A stretch of 64,000 nt of DNA from CAVPDE01 sp964580575 (GTDB lineage: Bacteria > Desulfobacterota > DSM-4660 > Desulfatiglandales > HGW-15). The notes beneath the pieces were generated by a model. It had not been told where the DNA came from. It did no database searches and saw nothing but the letters and a program-made list of their open reading frames with translations. A program made the translations under genes and the position numbers. Position 1 is the stretch's first letter. Each line of letters opens with the position of its first letter. The stretch spans positions 1-64,000 of the forward strand of contig CAZOLJ010000013.1 in the NCBI GenBank assembly GCA_964580575.1, read 5' to 3'. This document shows positions 34,067 through 42,332 of this stretch, one piece after another.

Positions 34067-34588
34067 CTATTCTCCCTTAAGTCTCAATTTCGAAAAAGCC
34101 GGGGGACTCTCTGCTTTCCTGCACGGGCAGGACGTCTCGTTTAGGTTGGCCCCGCACACAGGACACAGGCCACGGCAATTCTCTTTACAGATCGATCTCA
34201 TGGGCACCGAAAGATAGATCTGCTCGCGAATCACATCGCTAAGATCTACCGCATCCCCTTTGACGAAATCAACCTCCATGTCTTCGTCGAGCAGTTCGAT
34301 TTCTTCCTGATCCGATCCCTCCCTCGGGACCACCAGGATGACATGGAATTGCGATTCCATCCTCTTGTGGAAAGGATCGAGACAACGATCGCACCGGATT
34401 CGAATCCCCCCGCGGATCGTGCCTTGAACCAGGAATTTGTCGGCTGCCTTGGAAACCTTTACCCTGACATGGAGCGGACCGTCAAGACCAAGGATTGGAT
34501 CGTCCCCGGGAGCCGGCTGCCACCAACCTTCTTCCAGCACGTCATTGAATTCCCTCTCCTCGCTGATCGCTTGAAGGTCGATGAGCAT
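34067..34588 (-). CDS. yceD: DUF177/YceD-family protein
   Basis: A 173-residue protein of the YceD/DUF177 family, nearly always encoded next to rpmF and linked with 23S rRNA maturation or accumulation in other organisms. Cysteine pairs RCDRCLDPF and the C-terminal CKENCRGLCPVCGANLN are the family hallmark. It is the first gene of the operon, 60 nt downstream of a strong promoter. Confidence 0.9.
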   Translation of the reverse strand: MLIDLQAISEEREFNDVLEEGWWQPAPGDDPILGLDGPLHVRVKVSKAADKFLVQGTIRGGIRIRCDRCLDPFHKRMESQFHVILVVPREGSDQEEIELLDEDMEVDFVKGDAVDLSDVIREQIYLSVPMRSICKENCRGLCPVCGANLNETSCPCRKAESPPAFSKLRLKGE

Positions 34589-34648
34589 TGAAAAAACCTA
34601 CTTAGAGACAAAATTAATCAATATAACTAAAGCTAAGGTAAATGAATC

Positions 34649-34676
34649 ACTATAATTGAGGGCACTTGTTTGTCAA
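34649..34676 (-). promoter_or_regulatory. sigma70 promoter for yceD-rpmF-fabG-acpP-fabF
   Basis: On the minus strand TTGACA (34676-34671) and TATAGT (34654-34649) are 16 nt apart, giving a leader of about 55 nt before yceD. The surroundings are AT-rich. Confidence 0.75.
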
Positions 34677-34760
34677 GCAAAATTCCTGCCGCGTGAACAA
34701 ATCCTGAAAGGACGGGCCATGTTTTCGTAGCGCAGCGACTCCCGAATTCTCTATTTCCTA

Positions 34761-34790
34761 TTGACCCTTACAAGCATTTCCTGATATGAT
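34761..34790 (+). promoter_or_regulatory. sigma70 promoter for the 352-aa gene
   Basis: TTGACC (34761-34766) and TATGAT (34785-34790) with an 18-nt spacer, about 75 nt before the ATG at 34872. Back-to-back with the fab-operon promoter. Confidence 0.6.
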
Positions 34791-34871
34791 TGTGTATCTT
34801 TGTTCACACCCTCTCTCCTGCTCCTTCATTTTTCTCCAAGAAAGAGGGATTCGCCTCCGAGGAACTGACCC

Positions 34872-35930
34872 ATGTGGATCTACCGGGAACGACTCAGTTA
34901 CCATGAAAAGCTTCGGCGATCTCTCTACGAGATCCTCAGAGATGTTCTCGAGCAACGGCTCATGAAAATCTCCCTGGTGGACTCCTATTACAAGCACATC
35001 CAAAGCGGAGCAGAGTACAGTTTTGTGGACAAAAGCGAACTGAAACCTAAATCGAAGAAGATGGAAAAGGAATCTGATCTTTCCCGAACCTTCATCGTCA
35101 TCTTCTGCGAGGGGAGCATCCATCCCTCGATGAAGAACTACATTCGCTTTTTCCCTGAAAACAAGGTCATCAAGGAAAACCTCGAGTTCTTCGCGGAGCT
35201 CCCCCTGTACAAGAACTTCGACCGCAACCTGCGGTACTTCGACAGACCCCGCTTTCTGGACTTTCTGGAGAGCTGGCTCGACGTGGACTATGCTCTGCTG
35301 ATCCAGCAAGACCCCACCGTCCGAAGAAACAACCGATATGCACTAACCCATTTTCACGTGAAAATCGACTGGCCCATCGCCGACGCCGCAGAAGATCTTG
35401 CCCGGTGGCTCCGCTACATCCAAAACCATCTCTACGAGATGGGAGATTCGGAGGGCCGCTATTTGCAGAGAAAGCTCTTCGAGTACTACGGATGCCATGT
35501 CAACGTGGGTGGCAGAAGAACGGCAGCCCTTATTGCCGCCCAGCTCATGAAGAGGCTGGATTTCATCAGCACGGTGTTCGTGTCAAGCAGCGAATCACGC
35601 TCTATGATCAAGTACTCGGAGCGGGGGCTCTCCAAATTCTTCCTCATTCAACTCACAGAGAAGCAAATTCTTGCCCTGGCAAACCGCGAGTCCCTTGACC
35701 CGGAGAGCTTCAAGGCGGCCTATCTCTACCCTGCCCCCGAGGGTTACATCGGGATCTCTGAAGCCGTGTACGGTCACACCGCTCATGCAAAACCGCCGGA
35801 AGACGGAAAGATGAGACGGCTCAAACACCATGTGAGCTGGATCAGACTCAAAGATGAGTTCCTGCACCCAAAGGAAGCGTTCCTGGATCTTCGCCCCATC
35901 AATTATCGGTGGGTTTACGCCTCGGATTAG
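34872..35930 (+). CDS. uncharacterised 352-aa cytosolic protein
   Basis: Not recognised. The protein has no signal peptide or clear membrane segment. It starts with a helical, basic N-terminus (YRERLSYHEKLRRSLYEILRDVLEQRL), contains a charged KPKSKKMEKESD linker, and is rich in aromatic residues (YIRFFPEN; FFAELPLYKNFDRNLRYFDRPRFLDFLESWL). The middle GRRTAALIAAQLMKRLDFISTV resembles a structured enzyme or binding domain but carries no motif I can name. A promoter precedes it. Its stop overlaps, by 3 nt, that of the convergent small gene at 35927-36238. Confidence 0.6.
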   Translation: MWIYRERLSYHEKLRRSLYEILRDVLEQRLMKISLVDSYYKHIQSGAEYSFVDKSELKPKSKKMEKESDLSRTFIVIFCEGSIHPSMKNYIRFFPENKVIKENLEFFAELPLYKNFDRNLRYFDRPRFLDFLESWLDVDYALLIQQDPTVRRNNRYALTHFHVKIDWPIADAAEDLARWLRYIQNHLYEMGDSEGRYLQRKLFEYYGCHVNVGGRRTAALIAAQLMKRLDFISTVFVSSSESRSMIKYSERGLSKFFLIQLTEKQILALANRESLDPESFKAAYLYPAPEGYIGISEAVYGHTAHAKPPEDGKMRRLKHHVSWIRLKDEFLHPKEAFLDLRPINYRWVYASD

Positions 35931-36238
35931 ATTTTGTTGAAGAACTCCTGCAACGCCTTGATGAGGGCGACCTTTGACTCAGCGGACGCATCCGGAACAA
36001 AGAAAAACTCCAGCAAAAAAACCACCGTGTAGTCCACGGCAGAGGTTTTGTACTCCTGGAAGGAGGAGACCCTCACCTCTTGGAGCTTTGCAAGGTCCCC
36101 TACGTTCAACAGATCCTCTCTTCTCAAGATCAGGTTGAGCGCTTCCTTTGCATCCTGCGCATTCTCCAGGACCATCTCAATCCCTTCGAGCTTTCTGAGA
36201 GCCTTGACAATTCTTTCTCTTTCCACTTTGATCTTCAT
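35927..36238 (-). CDS. uncharacterised small protein
   Basis: A 103-residue protein from ATG 36238 (MKIKVERERIVKALRKLEG), with GGGGCAAGG as possible RBS. Helical N-terminus and a C-terminal amphipathic segment (ESKVALIKALQEFFNKI). No family recognised. Codon use looks normal and the frame is open over its whole length. It is convergent with the 352-aa gene. Confidence 0.5.
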   Translation of the reverse strand: MKIKVERERIVKALRKLEGIEMVLENAQDAKEALNLILRREDLLNVGDLAKLQEVRVSSFQEYKTSAVDYTVVFLLEFFFVPDASAESKVALIKALQEFFNKI

Positions 36239-36557
36239 GCCCTTGCCCCACAAGTATCCTTAGAGTTTTTATCTTTTCTACCTATTCTTGTCTTCTCATG
36301 ATCCGCTTCTCGAAGCATTTAATTCTCCCTATCTCTTACTATAAGATTGTTTTGCCCGTCAAATCCCCTCCATCCAGCAGGAGATCAAGGTGCCCGGATC
36401 CTGACCCGCCTCTTCGGCTGAGAACCCTTTCGACAAGAGAGAGCCGCACCCTATTGAAGAAAATCCTTTATAAGTTAAACAGGATATGGTAGAAGATTTT
36501 TTGTTTTGTTTTCCTTGAACCCTTCCTCCCTGCTGAGGAGTATGCCGAGAGTGCTGG
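36239..36557. other. divergent intergenic region, no gene seen
   Basis: A partly AT-rich spacer between the small minus-strand gene and the plus-strand 302-aa gene. A TATGGT (36485-36490) could be a -10 element for the latter but lacks a matching -35. No RNA gene or repeat recognised. Confidence 0.5.
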
Positions 36558-37466
36558 ATGACTGAGAAGGACCTCATAAGGCGCCTGCTGAAAGAGGCGG
36601 ACCTTTACCGAGCCCAGGGGCTCCTGTCGGATGCCAAGTCAAAGTACGTGCTAATTCTTTCCGTCATAGGGAAAAGCAAAACACTTGCCGAGCACAAGCC
36701 ACTCATCGCCGGAGTGAAGAGCAGAATCCGGTCGGTCGACAAGTCCTTGAATGAGCTGAGAGATACACCGGAAAAGCTTGAACTCTCCGGGGACCTGCAG
36801 GACCTCATCAAGAAATTGTTCAGCTTTTCCCAGACCAAGGAAGCCGCGGCCATTGAAGGAGCGGTGGCGCTTGCCAAATTCGGGCAGTACGAACAGGCTC
36901 TGAAGGAGTTTCACAAGCTGCTCGGACAGGGCGTCTTGCCCGTTGTCACGGCCAAAAACATGATCAAGTGTTATGCGGCTCTTAAAGCGCCCGAAGAGGC
37001 GGTTGCGCAGTTCGCCAAATGGAAGACCCGCGATTTCTTCTCCACGGAAGACCTCAAGTACATCCGGACTTTTCTCAAGACATCCCTGGAGAAGGAAGGT
37101 TTCAAGACGGAAATCCCGGAGGTGGAAACAAAGCCCTCCTTGTTTTCCAAGCCGAAAAAGAAGAAGGAAGAGGTTTTTCTCGAAATTTCCGCCATCTCCT
37201 TTCACCTCCAGGGCGGGCCTATGGCAGGGCAGACCATGGACTTTGACGTTCATTTCCAGTCCGCCAATACCGTTACCGTTTTGATTCCGGCGGTTCAAAA
37301 AACCGTGGCAGACAGTCTGGTTCCAGGAACACGACTCAGCGATATCCAGTGCTACTCTCCCATTACCGTGTTCAGGAGCACGGGCACTGTTTCCGGCACG
37401 GCCAAGATCAAACAGGGACCGAGGCGAGGGGATTACACTCTGGATATCACCATTGATGCGGACTGA
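36558..37466 (+). CDS. helical-repeat protein with Lys-rich linker and beta-domain
   Basis: A 302-residue cytosolic protein of unknown function. Residues 1-180 are helical and TPR-like (LLKEADLYRAQGLLSDAKSKYVLIL; ALAKFGQYEQALKEFHKLL; CYAALKAPEEAVAQFAKW). A Lys-rich linker (about 190-205, FSKPKKKKEE) leads to a beta-rich C-terminal domain (206-302; MAGQTMDFDVHFQSANTVTV). It lies 100 nt upstream of an MglA-type GTPase and a DUF4388/cNMP-like protein, so it may be part of their signalling or polarity module (inference). Confidence 0.65.
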   Translation: MTEKDLIRRLLKEADLYRAQGLLSDAKSKYVLILSVIGKSKTLAEHKPLIAGVKSRIRSVDKSLNELRDTPEKLELSGDLQDLIKKLFSFSQTKEAAAIEGAVALAKFGQYEQALKEFHKLLGQGVLPVVTAKNMIKCYAALKAPEEAVAQFAKWKTRDFFSTEDLKYIRTFLKTSLEKEGFKTEIPEVETKPSLFSKPKKKKEEVFLEISAISFHLQGGPMAGQTMDFDVHFQSANTVTVLIPAVQKTVADSLVPGTRLSDIQCYSPITVFRSTGTVSGTAKIKQGPRRGDYTLDITIDAD

Positions 37467-37569
37467 GCCGACCGCGGAACCTCTGAAGGGAAAAGACTCC
37501 GGCGGGGGCTAGAGAGAAAGGGCCGACGCAGCACCTAGCAGCAGATCAGGAGGAACCTCTCGAACTTTT

Positions 37570-38184
37570 ATGGCGATTTTCAACGCGAAAGACAGAATCA
37601 TCGAGTGTAAGCTGGTCTACTGCGGCCCCGGTCGTTGTGGAAAGACCACCAACCTGGAGTACATCTTCAAGGCCTTTCACAAGCAGACGAACTCGGAAAT
37701 GGTCTCCATCAACACCATGGGCGACCGGACCCTGTTCTTCGATTTCTTGCCCATGGGTCTTGGAAAAATTAGGGGCTGCGACGTGAAGGTTCAACTTTAC
37801 ACGGTTCCGGGCCAATCCAGGTATCGATCGACCCGAAAGATGGTGCTCAAGGGAGTGGACGGCGTGGTCTTCGTCGCCGATTCCCTGGAAGTTCGAAGAA
37901 AAGCCAACCTTCTGTCCCTGAAGGATTTGGCTGAGAACCTGAAAGAAGAGGGGAAGAGCATCTTCAATATTCCTCTCGTCCTTCAGTACAACAAACGCGA
38001 CCTTGAGCAGCAAGGCATCCCGATTCTGCCCCTGGAGACGCTCGATCAGGACCTGAACAGCAAACTCAAGGTACCCTATCATCCGGCGAGCGCTCTCAAA
38101 GGAGAAGGGGTGGGCGGCACTCTCAAAGAGGCGCTGCTCCTCACTCTGCGCCACCTGCAAAAAGAGCTGCACTGGACAGAATAG
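37570..38184 (+). CDS. MglA-type small Ras-like GTPase
   Basis: A 204-residue GTPase of the MglA family, which in Myxococcus sets cell polarity and motility. Seen: P-loop GPGRCGKTTN (about 19-28), the PM1/PM2 Thr in the MGDRTLFFDFLP block, G3-like YTVPGQSRYRST (MglA-type TVPGQ rather than DTAGQ) and NKRDL (G4). AGGAGG lies about 18 nt before the ATG. The next gene starts 10 nt downstream and encodes a DUF4388/cyclic-nucleotide-type protein, a common MglA neighbour. No MglB roadblock partner is seen. Confidence 0.9.
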   Translation: MAIFNAKDRIIECKLVYCGPGRCGKTTNLEYIFKAFHKQTNSEMVSINTMGDRTLFFDFLPMGLGKIRGCDVKVQLYTVPGQSRYRSTRKMVLKGVDGVVFVADSLEVRRKANLLSLKDLAENLKEEGKSIFNIPLVLQYNKRDLEQQGIPILPLETLDQDLNSKLKVPYHPASALKGEGVGGTLKEALLLTLRHLQKELHWTE

Positions 38185-38194
38185 AGGATTGAGC

Positions 38195-39379
38195 ATGGGA
38201 GGCAAAGCCGTACTCACAGGGAATCTGAAGTTCACCAGCCTTGCGGATCTGTTTCAGATCATCGGCGGGAACAACAGCACCGGGACGCTGCGGATCACGA
38301 GCCAGTACGTCCCCCATCCGGGCATCGTGCACTTCGTCAAGGGCAATCCGGTCAACGCGATGAACGGTTCCCTCAAGGGGCTGGATGCGGTTTACTCCCT
38401 TTTCGGAAGAACCGAAGGGAACTTCGAGTTCACTGAAGAAAAAGTGACCGGCGACCCTGTGATCAAGAAGAGCCGAATGGAAATCCTTCTGGATGCCCTG
38501 AGGATGCTGGACGATGGAGTCATCGAAAAAGTCGGCCCCACCACGGCAGACGAACTCCTGAGCAAGAAGGGATCAAAATCCAAGGACGGTCAAAAACGTG
38601 AACTGCCGGTGATCAAGGGGCCCGCCGTTGACTACCTTTACATTCTGGACGAGGAGGAGTTTCCTGACGGGAGAACCGTGGTCAAAGAGGGCAACCACGG
38701 CAAATGGATCTGGGTCATTCTCGATGGAGCGGCCCAGATCACAAGGGAAACCTCCCGGGGACCCCTCACAATCGCCAAGCTGGGGGAAGGATGTTTCATC
38801 GGGAGCTTCACGTCGCTGCTGTTTCAGGAATACGCTCGGAGCGCCACGGTGACCGCCATGGGGGATCTTCGCCTGGGTCTCATGGACACCCAGCGGCTCG
38901 CAGGGGAATTCTACACCCTGCCCGTCGATTTCCGAAACACCCTTTCCAGTCTTGACCGCAGGCTCAAGAAGATTACCGACAGAGCCGTGGATCTCTCATC
39001 GAGGAAGGAAGATCCTTTCGTGCTTCCTGCCAAAGGACTGGAAATTGCGGTGGAACTGGGCTCCAAGAAGGACGACCTCTATTACATCCAGGAAGGCCAG
39101 GCCTATGTGGTGGGCAAGACGGCCAAAGGCGATGTTCCTCTGCTGCTCCTTGAGAAAGATGACGTATTCGGAAACCTGCCCTTCCTGGATATGGGACAGG
39201 AGCCGCGAAACGCCTCTGTGGCGGGCACCCCGTCCCTCAAAACCATTCCCCTGGATGCCGAGCAGCTTCACACGTCTTACGATCACCTCTCCCAGGCCTT
39301 CAAGGGCATGATCTTCAACATCTGCACCTGCGTGTCCATCACCACGAAACTCGTCTATCTTTTTAGTGGAGGCAAATAG
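38195..39379 (+). CDS. DUF4388 protein with two cNMP-binding-like domains
   Basis: A 394-residue regulator. The N-terminal DUF4388 (PatA-like) domain runs about 1-110 (LTGNLKFTSLADLFQIIGG; STGTLRITS; GIVHFVKGNPVNAM). Two cyclic-nucleotide-binding-like beta-barrels follow (about 160-255: GRTVVKEGNHGKWIWVILDGAAQI; about 280-375: YYIQEGQAYVVGKTAKGDVPLLLLEKDDVFG). The PRAA arginine motif of true cNMP binders is not obvious. ATG 38195 follows AGAGGA; a TTG two codons earlier is ignored. Likely works with the adjacent MglA GTPase. Confidence 0.8.
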   Translation: MGGKAVLTGNLKFTSLADLFQIIGGNNSTGTLRITSQYVPHPGIVHFVKGNPVNAMNGSLKGLDAVYSLFGRTEGNFEFTEEKVTGDPVIKKSRMEILLDALRMLDDGVIEKVGPTTADELLSKKGSKSKDGQKRELPVIKGPAVDYLYILDEEEFPDGRTVVKEGNHGKWIWVILDGAAQITRETSRGPLTIAKLGEGCFIGSFTSLLFQEYARSATVTAMGDLRLGLMDTQRLAGEFYTLPVDFRNTLSSLDRRLKKITDRAVDLSSRKEDPFVLPAKGLEIAVELGSKKDDLYYIQEGQAYVVGKTAKGDVPLLLLEKDDVFGNLPFLDMGQEPRNASVAGTPSLKTIPLDAEQLHTSYDHLSQAFKGMIFNICTCVSITTKLVYLFSGGK

Positions 39380-39408
39380 CCGTTGTTTTTGGGGGGAGAT
39401 GACGACCT

Positions 39409-40092
39409 ATGAAAAAAACGACTCCTACAGGACTGAGGAGAATCCTGGCCTCTGCCCTGGCTTTAGTCTTGCTATTAAGTGTTGGTCCGGGTTTTGCTCA
39501 GTCGACCGATTCGACTGCCCCTGCCGTGGCTTTGGAGCGAATAGGAGTGATGCCTTTTTTCAAAGGATCCTTCGGTTCTTCCATCACGGAAAGCATCGCC
39601 TGCCCGGTGTGTGATTTGACCTATGACCCCCGGAGCCTCTCACCCGACTCCGACAAGGTTTTGACGCAATATGTCCGGGATGGTCTCGAAAAAAAGCATG
39701 GGGACCGAGTCATTTCTCAGGCGCTCGTGGCCAAGACCTACGCCCAGCTTCCTTTGGATGACCGCCGGGACACCCCCCTTGCCCTTTCTCAAAAGATGGG
39801 AAAACTCCTGGATGCCAACCTCATGGCCGTGGGCACTGTCTGGAGGTATAGAGAGAGAGTAGGCGGAGCCGGCGCGGTTTCAAGCCCTGCTTCGGTGTCG
39901 TTTGCTCTTCACCTGGTGGACGTGGAAAGCGGAAAGATCCTCTGGAGCAAGAGTTTTGTCCAGACCCAGCGTTCCCTGTCCGAGAATATCCTCAATGCGA
40001 AGGCTTTTTTCGAGCATGGGGCGAAATGGCTCACCGCGGATGAACTGGCCTCTTTTGGAGTCAAAGAGATTATCAAGGAATTTCCCTACTAG
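39409..40092 (+). CDS. exported TolB-N/CsgG-like protein
   Basis: A 227-residue exported protein: a signal peptide (about 1-30, ILASALALVLLLSVGPGFAQ) and a domain that resembles the TolB N-terminal or CsgG-like fold (VALERIGVMPFFKGSFG; KVLTQYVRDGLEKKHGDRVI; MGKLLDANLMAVGTVWRYRER; FALHLVDVESGKILWSKSF). Such domains sit in outer-membrane or periplasmic complexes. It is the last gene of the MglA group, 29 nt after the DUF4388 gene. Confidence 0.7.
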   Translation: MKKTTPTGLRRILASALALVLLLSVGPGFAQSTDSTAPAVALERIGVMPFFKGSFGSSITESIACPVCDLTYDPRSLSPDSDKVLTQYVRDGLEKKHGDRVISQALVAKTYAQLPLDDRRDTPLALSQKMGKLLDANLMAVGTVWRYRERVGGAGAVSSPASVSFALHLVDVESGKILWSKSFVQTQRSLSENILNAKAFFEHGAKWLTADELASFGVKEIIKEFPY

Positions 40093-40149
40093 CATCATGT
40101 CTCATCAATTGCATGTCGTTTTTTGGCAATTCAATACATGCGGCAATTG

Positions 40150-40196
40150 AAGATCCGATGGATTCTCTAAATTCGAAATTCGAATATCGGTAACAC
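40150..40196. repeat. ATTCGAA-type word repeat
   Basis: Contains AATTCGAAATTCGAATATCGG, a short member of the ATTCGAA word family at 12561, 50262 and 57049. It begins the roughly 800-nt gene-free stretch before gltX. Confidence 0.5.
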
Positions 40197-40357
40197 GGAG
40201 GACCACGGTCCTCACGGACTTCAGCAAAGGCATCGAAGCAGGGATGAAAGCAGCTGCAGCCGCGTAGATGCAGGACGGGTGGCCGTCTCGATCGAGATCT
40301 CCAAGATCTACTTCTTTCATGAAAAGGCAGAACCCCAGCCGGTTCTGCTTTTTCTTT
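40196..40357 (+). ncRNA. possible structured RNA ending in an intrinsic terminator
   Basis: A protein-free region. CAGCAAAGGCATC, GGGATGAAAGC and GGACGGGTGGCCGTCTCGAT occur in a compact order loosely like a c-di-GMP-I (GEMM) aptamer, followed by a hairpin and terminator (40327-40357). P2 seems missing and key positions do not match well, so identity is uncertain. No promoter was found for it. Confidence 0.25.
40327..40357 (+). terminator. intrinsic terminator
   Basis: GCAGAACC (40327-40334), loop CCAGCC, GGTTCTGC (40341-40348) and TTTTTCTTT. It would end transcripts from the MglA group or from the possible RNA before it. Confidence 0.8.
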
Positions 40358-40482
40358 GTGCACAGGGTCAAAAAAATCGTCCGAACTTACGGGAAAGAAT
40401 ACATCATCTGGTAGCGTTTTACTCTCTGATACACTATATATATAAATTATGCATAATTTATATCTAATATACGATAAAATTG

Positions 40483-40510
40483 TTGACAAATATAAAAATT
40501 AAAGTATTAT
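40483..40510 (+). promoter_or_regulatory. strong sigma70 promoter in AT-rich DNA
   Basis: TTGACA (40483-40488) and TATTAT (40505-40510), spacer 16 nt, in the most AT-rich stretch of the window. It drives a short orphan unit that ends at the terminator 40766-40793. Confidence 0.7.
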
Positions 40511-40534
40511 ATTAACCCAACGAAAAAGGTTTAG

Positions 40535-40717
40535 ATGAGAACAAGGAACCGACAATTAGAAACACAGTGCCAGCAAGCGAACTTCTCGGGTGTTCGTGCA
40601 TCTTTTTGCCGGGAATCTTATCTACTCAAAGACATAAAGATTTGCACGGCAGAAAAAACGGCGTTGCGGGAAGTCGTTGGGGATGGAGACGTTGGGGATT
40701 TAGAAAGCCTAACCTAA
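40535..40717 (+). CDS. 60-aa orphan ORF or small RNA
   Basis: The unit between a strong promoter and an intrinsic terminator is about 275 nt long. It can encode 60 residues (MRTRNRQLETQCQQANFSG...) after AAAGG-TTTAG-ATG, with three cysteines and an acidic tail (GDGDVGDLESL). Not a recognised protein. The repeated CGTTGGGGAT...CGTTGGGGAT near the end and the lack of homology leave open that the functional product is RNA. Confidence 0.3.
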   Translation: MRTRNRQLETQCQQANFSGVRASFCRESYLLKDIKICTAEKTALREVVGDGDVGDLESLT

Positions 40718-40765
40718 GATTTGGCCCGTTTAGAAAAGGATTTTAAAACCAACCCTCCATTCGAA

Positions 40766-40793
40766 ACAGAGCCAGAAATGGCTCTGTTTTTTT
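40766..40793 (+). terminator. intrinsic terminator of the orphan unit
   Basis: ACAGAGCC (40766-40773), loop AGAAAT, GGCTCTGT and a run of T residues. It ends the unit that begins at 40483, before the gltX promoter. Confidence 0.9.
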
Positions 40794-40827
40794 CTGATCC
40801 TAGCGATGAAAACGCCTCATCAAGAAA

Positions 40828-40856
40828 TTGAATATCCATTTTGCCTGTGATACACT
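40828..40856 (+). promoter_or_regulatory. sigma70 promoter for gltX
   Basis: TTGAAT (40828-40833) and TACACT (40851-40856), spacer 17 nt, about 30 nt before gltX. Confidence 0.65.
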
Positions 40857-40887
40857 CCCTCGGTACCCCTGAAGGAGTCATGACACG

Positions 40888-42306
40888 ATGACCGATGACA
40901 AGATTGTAACCCGATTTCCCCCGAGCCCCACAGGGTACCTGCACATCGGCGGAGCAAGAACAGCGCTCTACAATTGGCTTTTTGCCAGACAGAAGAAAGG
41001 GAAATTCGTTCTCAGAATCGAAGATACGGACAAGGAAAGATCCACAGACGAAGCGACCCGGGCGATCGTGGACTCCCTCGAATGGCTTGGCATAGACTGG
41101 GACGAGGGCCCCTACTTTCAGTCCCGGCGATATCCCATTTATCAAGAGAAGGTGGAACGACTCCTCTCCACGGGCAAAGCCTATTACTGCCACTGCACTC
41201 CCGAAGAGTTGGATGCAAGACGGGAGGCGGCCAAAGCTCTCGGGCTCAAGCCCAAGTACGACGGGAAGTGTCGGGACAAGGGGCTTGGGCCCGGCCCGAA
41301 TGCGGTGGTGAGACTCAAGTCCCCGCTGGCCGGCAAAACCGTTTTTCACGATCTGGTCAAGGGCTCTATCTCGTTCCAGAACGAAGAATTGGACGACCTG
41401 GTCCTGTGGCGTTCCGACGGCAGCCCGACCTATCATCTGGCCGTCGTCGTAGACGACATCACCATGGGCATCACCTACGTGATCCGGGGGGACGACCATG
41501 TCAACAACACCCCCCGCCAAATCCTCATTTACCAGGCCCTTGGAGAACCCCTCCCCCACTACGCTCACGTGCCCATGATTCTCGGCCCTGATCGGACAAG
41601 ACTCAGCAAGCGCCACGGAGCGACATCCGTCCTTGCCTACCGGGACATGGGCTATTTGCCTCATGCCCTCCTGAACGCACTCGCCAGGGTCGGCTGGTCT
41701 TACGGTGACCAGGAGAAGTTCACGGTTCAGGAACTGATCGAGAAGTTTTCCCTGGAAAGCGTGGGCAAATCCGCCGGGATCTTCAACCCGGAAAAGCTTC
41801 TCGACCTGAACGCCCGGTACATCCGCGAATCGGATTCAAAGGACTTGGCTGAAGCGCTCATCCCTTTTCTGGAAAGACTCGGATTCAAGCCTCTGGACAA
41901 AAGCCGGGTGGTTGGTGCCGTTGAGACTCTCCGGATGCGGAGCAAAACGCTTGTCGAGATGGCCGAGAGTGCCCGTTTTTACTTTGACGAGGACTTTCGC
42001 TACGAAGAGAAAGCGGACCGCAAGTTTCTGAAACCAGACGTCGCGCCTCTTGTGCAGGAAACCAGGGGACGTCTTCAAAGCCTCAACGACTTCACGCAGA
42101 AAAGCCTGGAAGGATTGTTCCTTCGCATTCTCGACGAAAAGAAGATCAAACTAGGAGATATCGCGCAACCTCTCCGGGTGGCGCTCACAGGTACAAGCGT
42201 CAGCCCCGGGCTTTTTGAGGTGATGGAGGTTCTCGGAAAGGAAACGGTCCTCCGGCGCATGGACAAAGCCTTACAGCACATGGGTCAGAAAACTCATTCC
42301 CACTAA
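40888..42306 (+). CDS. gltX: glutamyl-tRNA synthetase
   Basis: A 472-residue class I aminoacyl-tRNA synthetase. HIGH-type motif PPSPTGYLHIGGARTALYNWL (start of protein) and KMSKS-type LSKRHGA are intact; the zinc-binding-like CHCTPEELDA segment is present. Length matches bacterial GluRS. It lies upstream of serA (26 nt) with its own promoter. Whether it is discriminating or not cannot be told from sequence reading. Confidence 0.97.
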   Translation: MTDDKIVTRFPPSPTGYLHIGGARTALYNWLFARQKKGKFVLRIEDTDKERSTDEATRAIVDSLEWLGIDWDEGPYFQSRRYPIYQEKVERLLSTGKAYYCHCTPEELDARREAAKALGLKPKYDGKCRDKGLGPGPNAVVRLKSPLAGKTVFHDLVKGSISFQNEELDDLVLWRSDGSPTYHLAVVVDDITMGITYVIRGDDHVNNTPRQILIYQALGEPLPHYAHVPMILGPDRTRLSKRHGATSVLAYRDMGYLPHALLNALARVGWSYGDQEKFTVQELIEKFSLESVGKSAGIFNPEKLLDLNARYIRESDSKDLAEALIPFLERLGFKPLDKSRVVGAVETLRMRSKTLVEMAESARFYFDEDFRYEEKADRKFLKPDVAPLVQETRGRLQSLNDFTQKSLEGLFLRILDEKKIKLGDIAQPLRVALTGTSVSPGLFEVMEVLGKETVLRRMDKALQHMGQKTHSH

Positions 42307-42332
42307 CTTTTAACGATGAAGAGGAGGTGACA

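Noticed and set aside
36558..37466. PilZ domain at the C-terminus of the 302-aa protein
   Set aside because: The RxxxR and D/NxSxxG motifs are absent, so the beta-domain is left unnamed.
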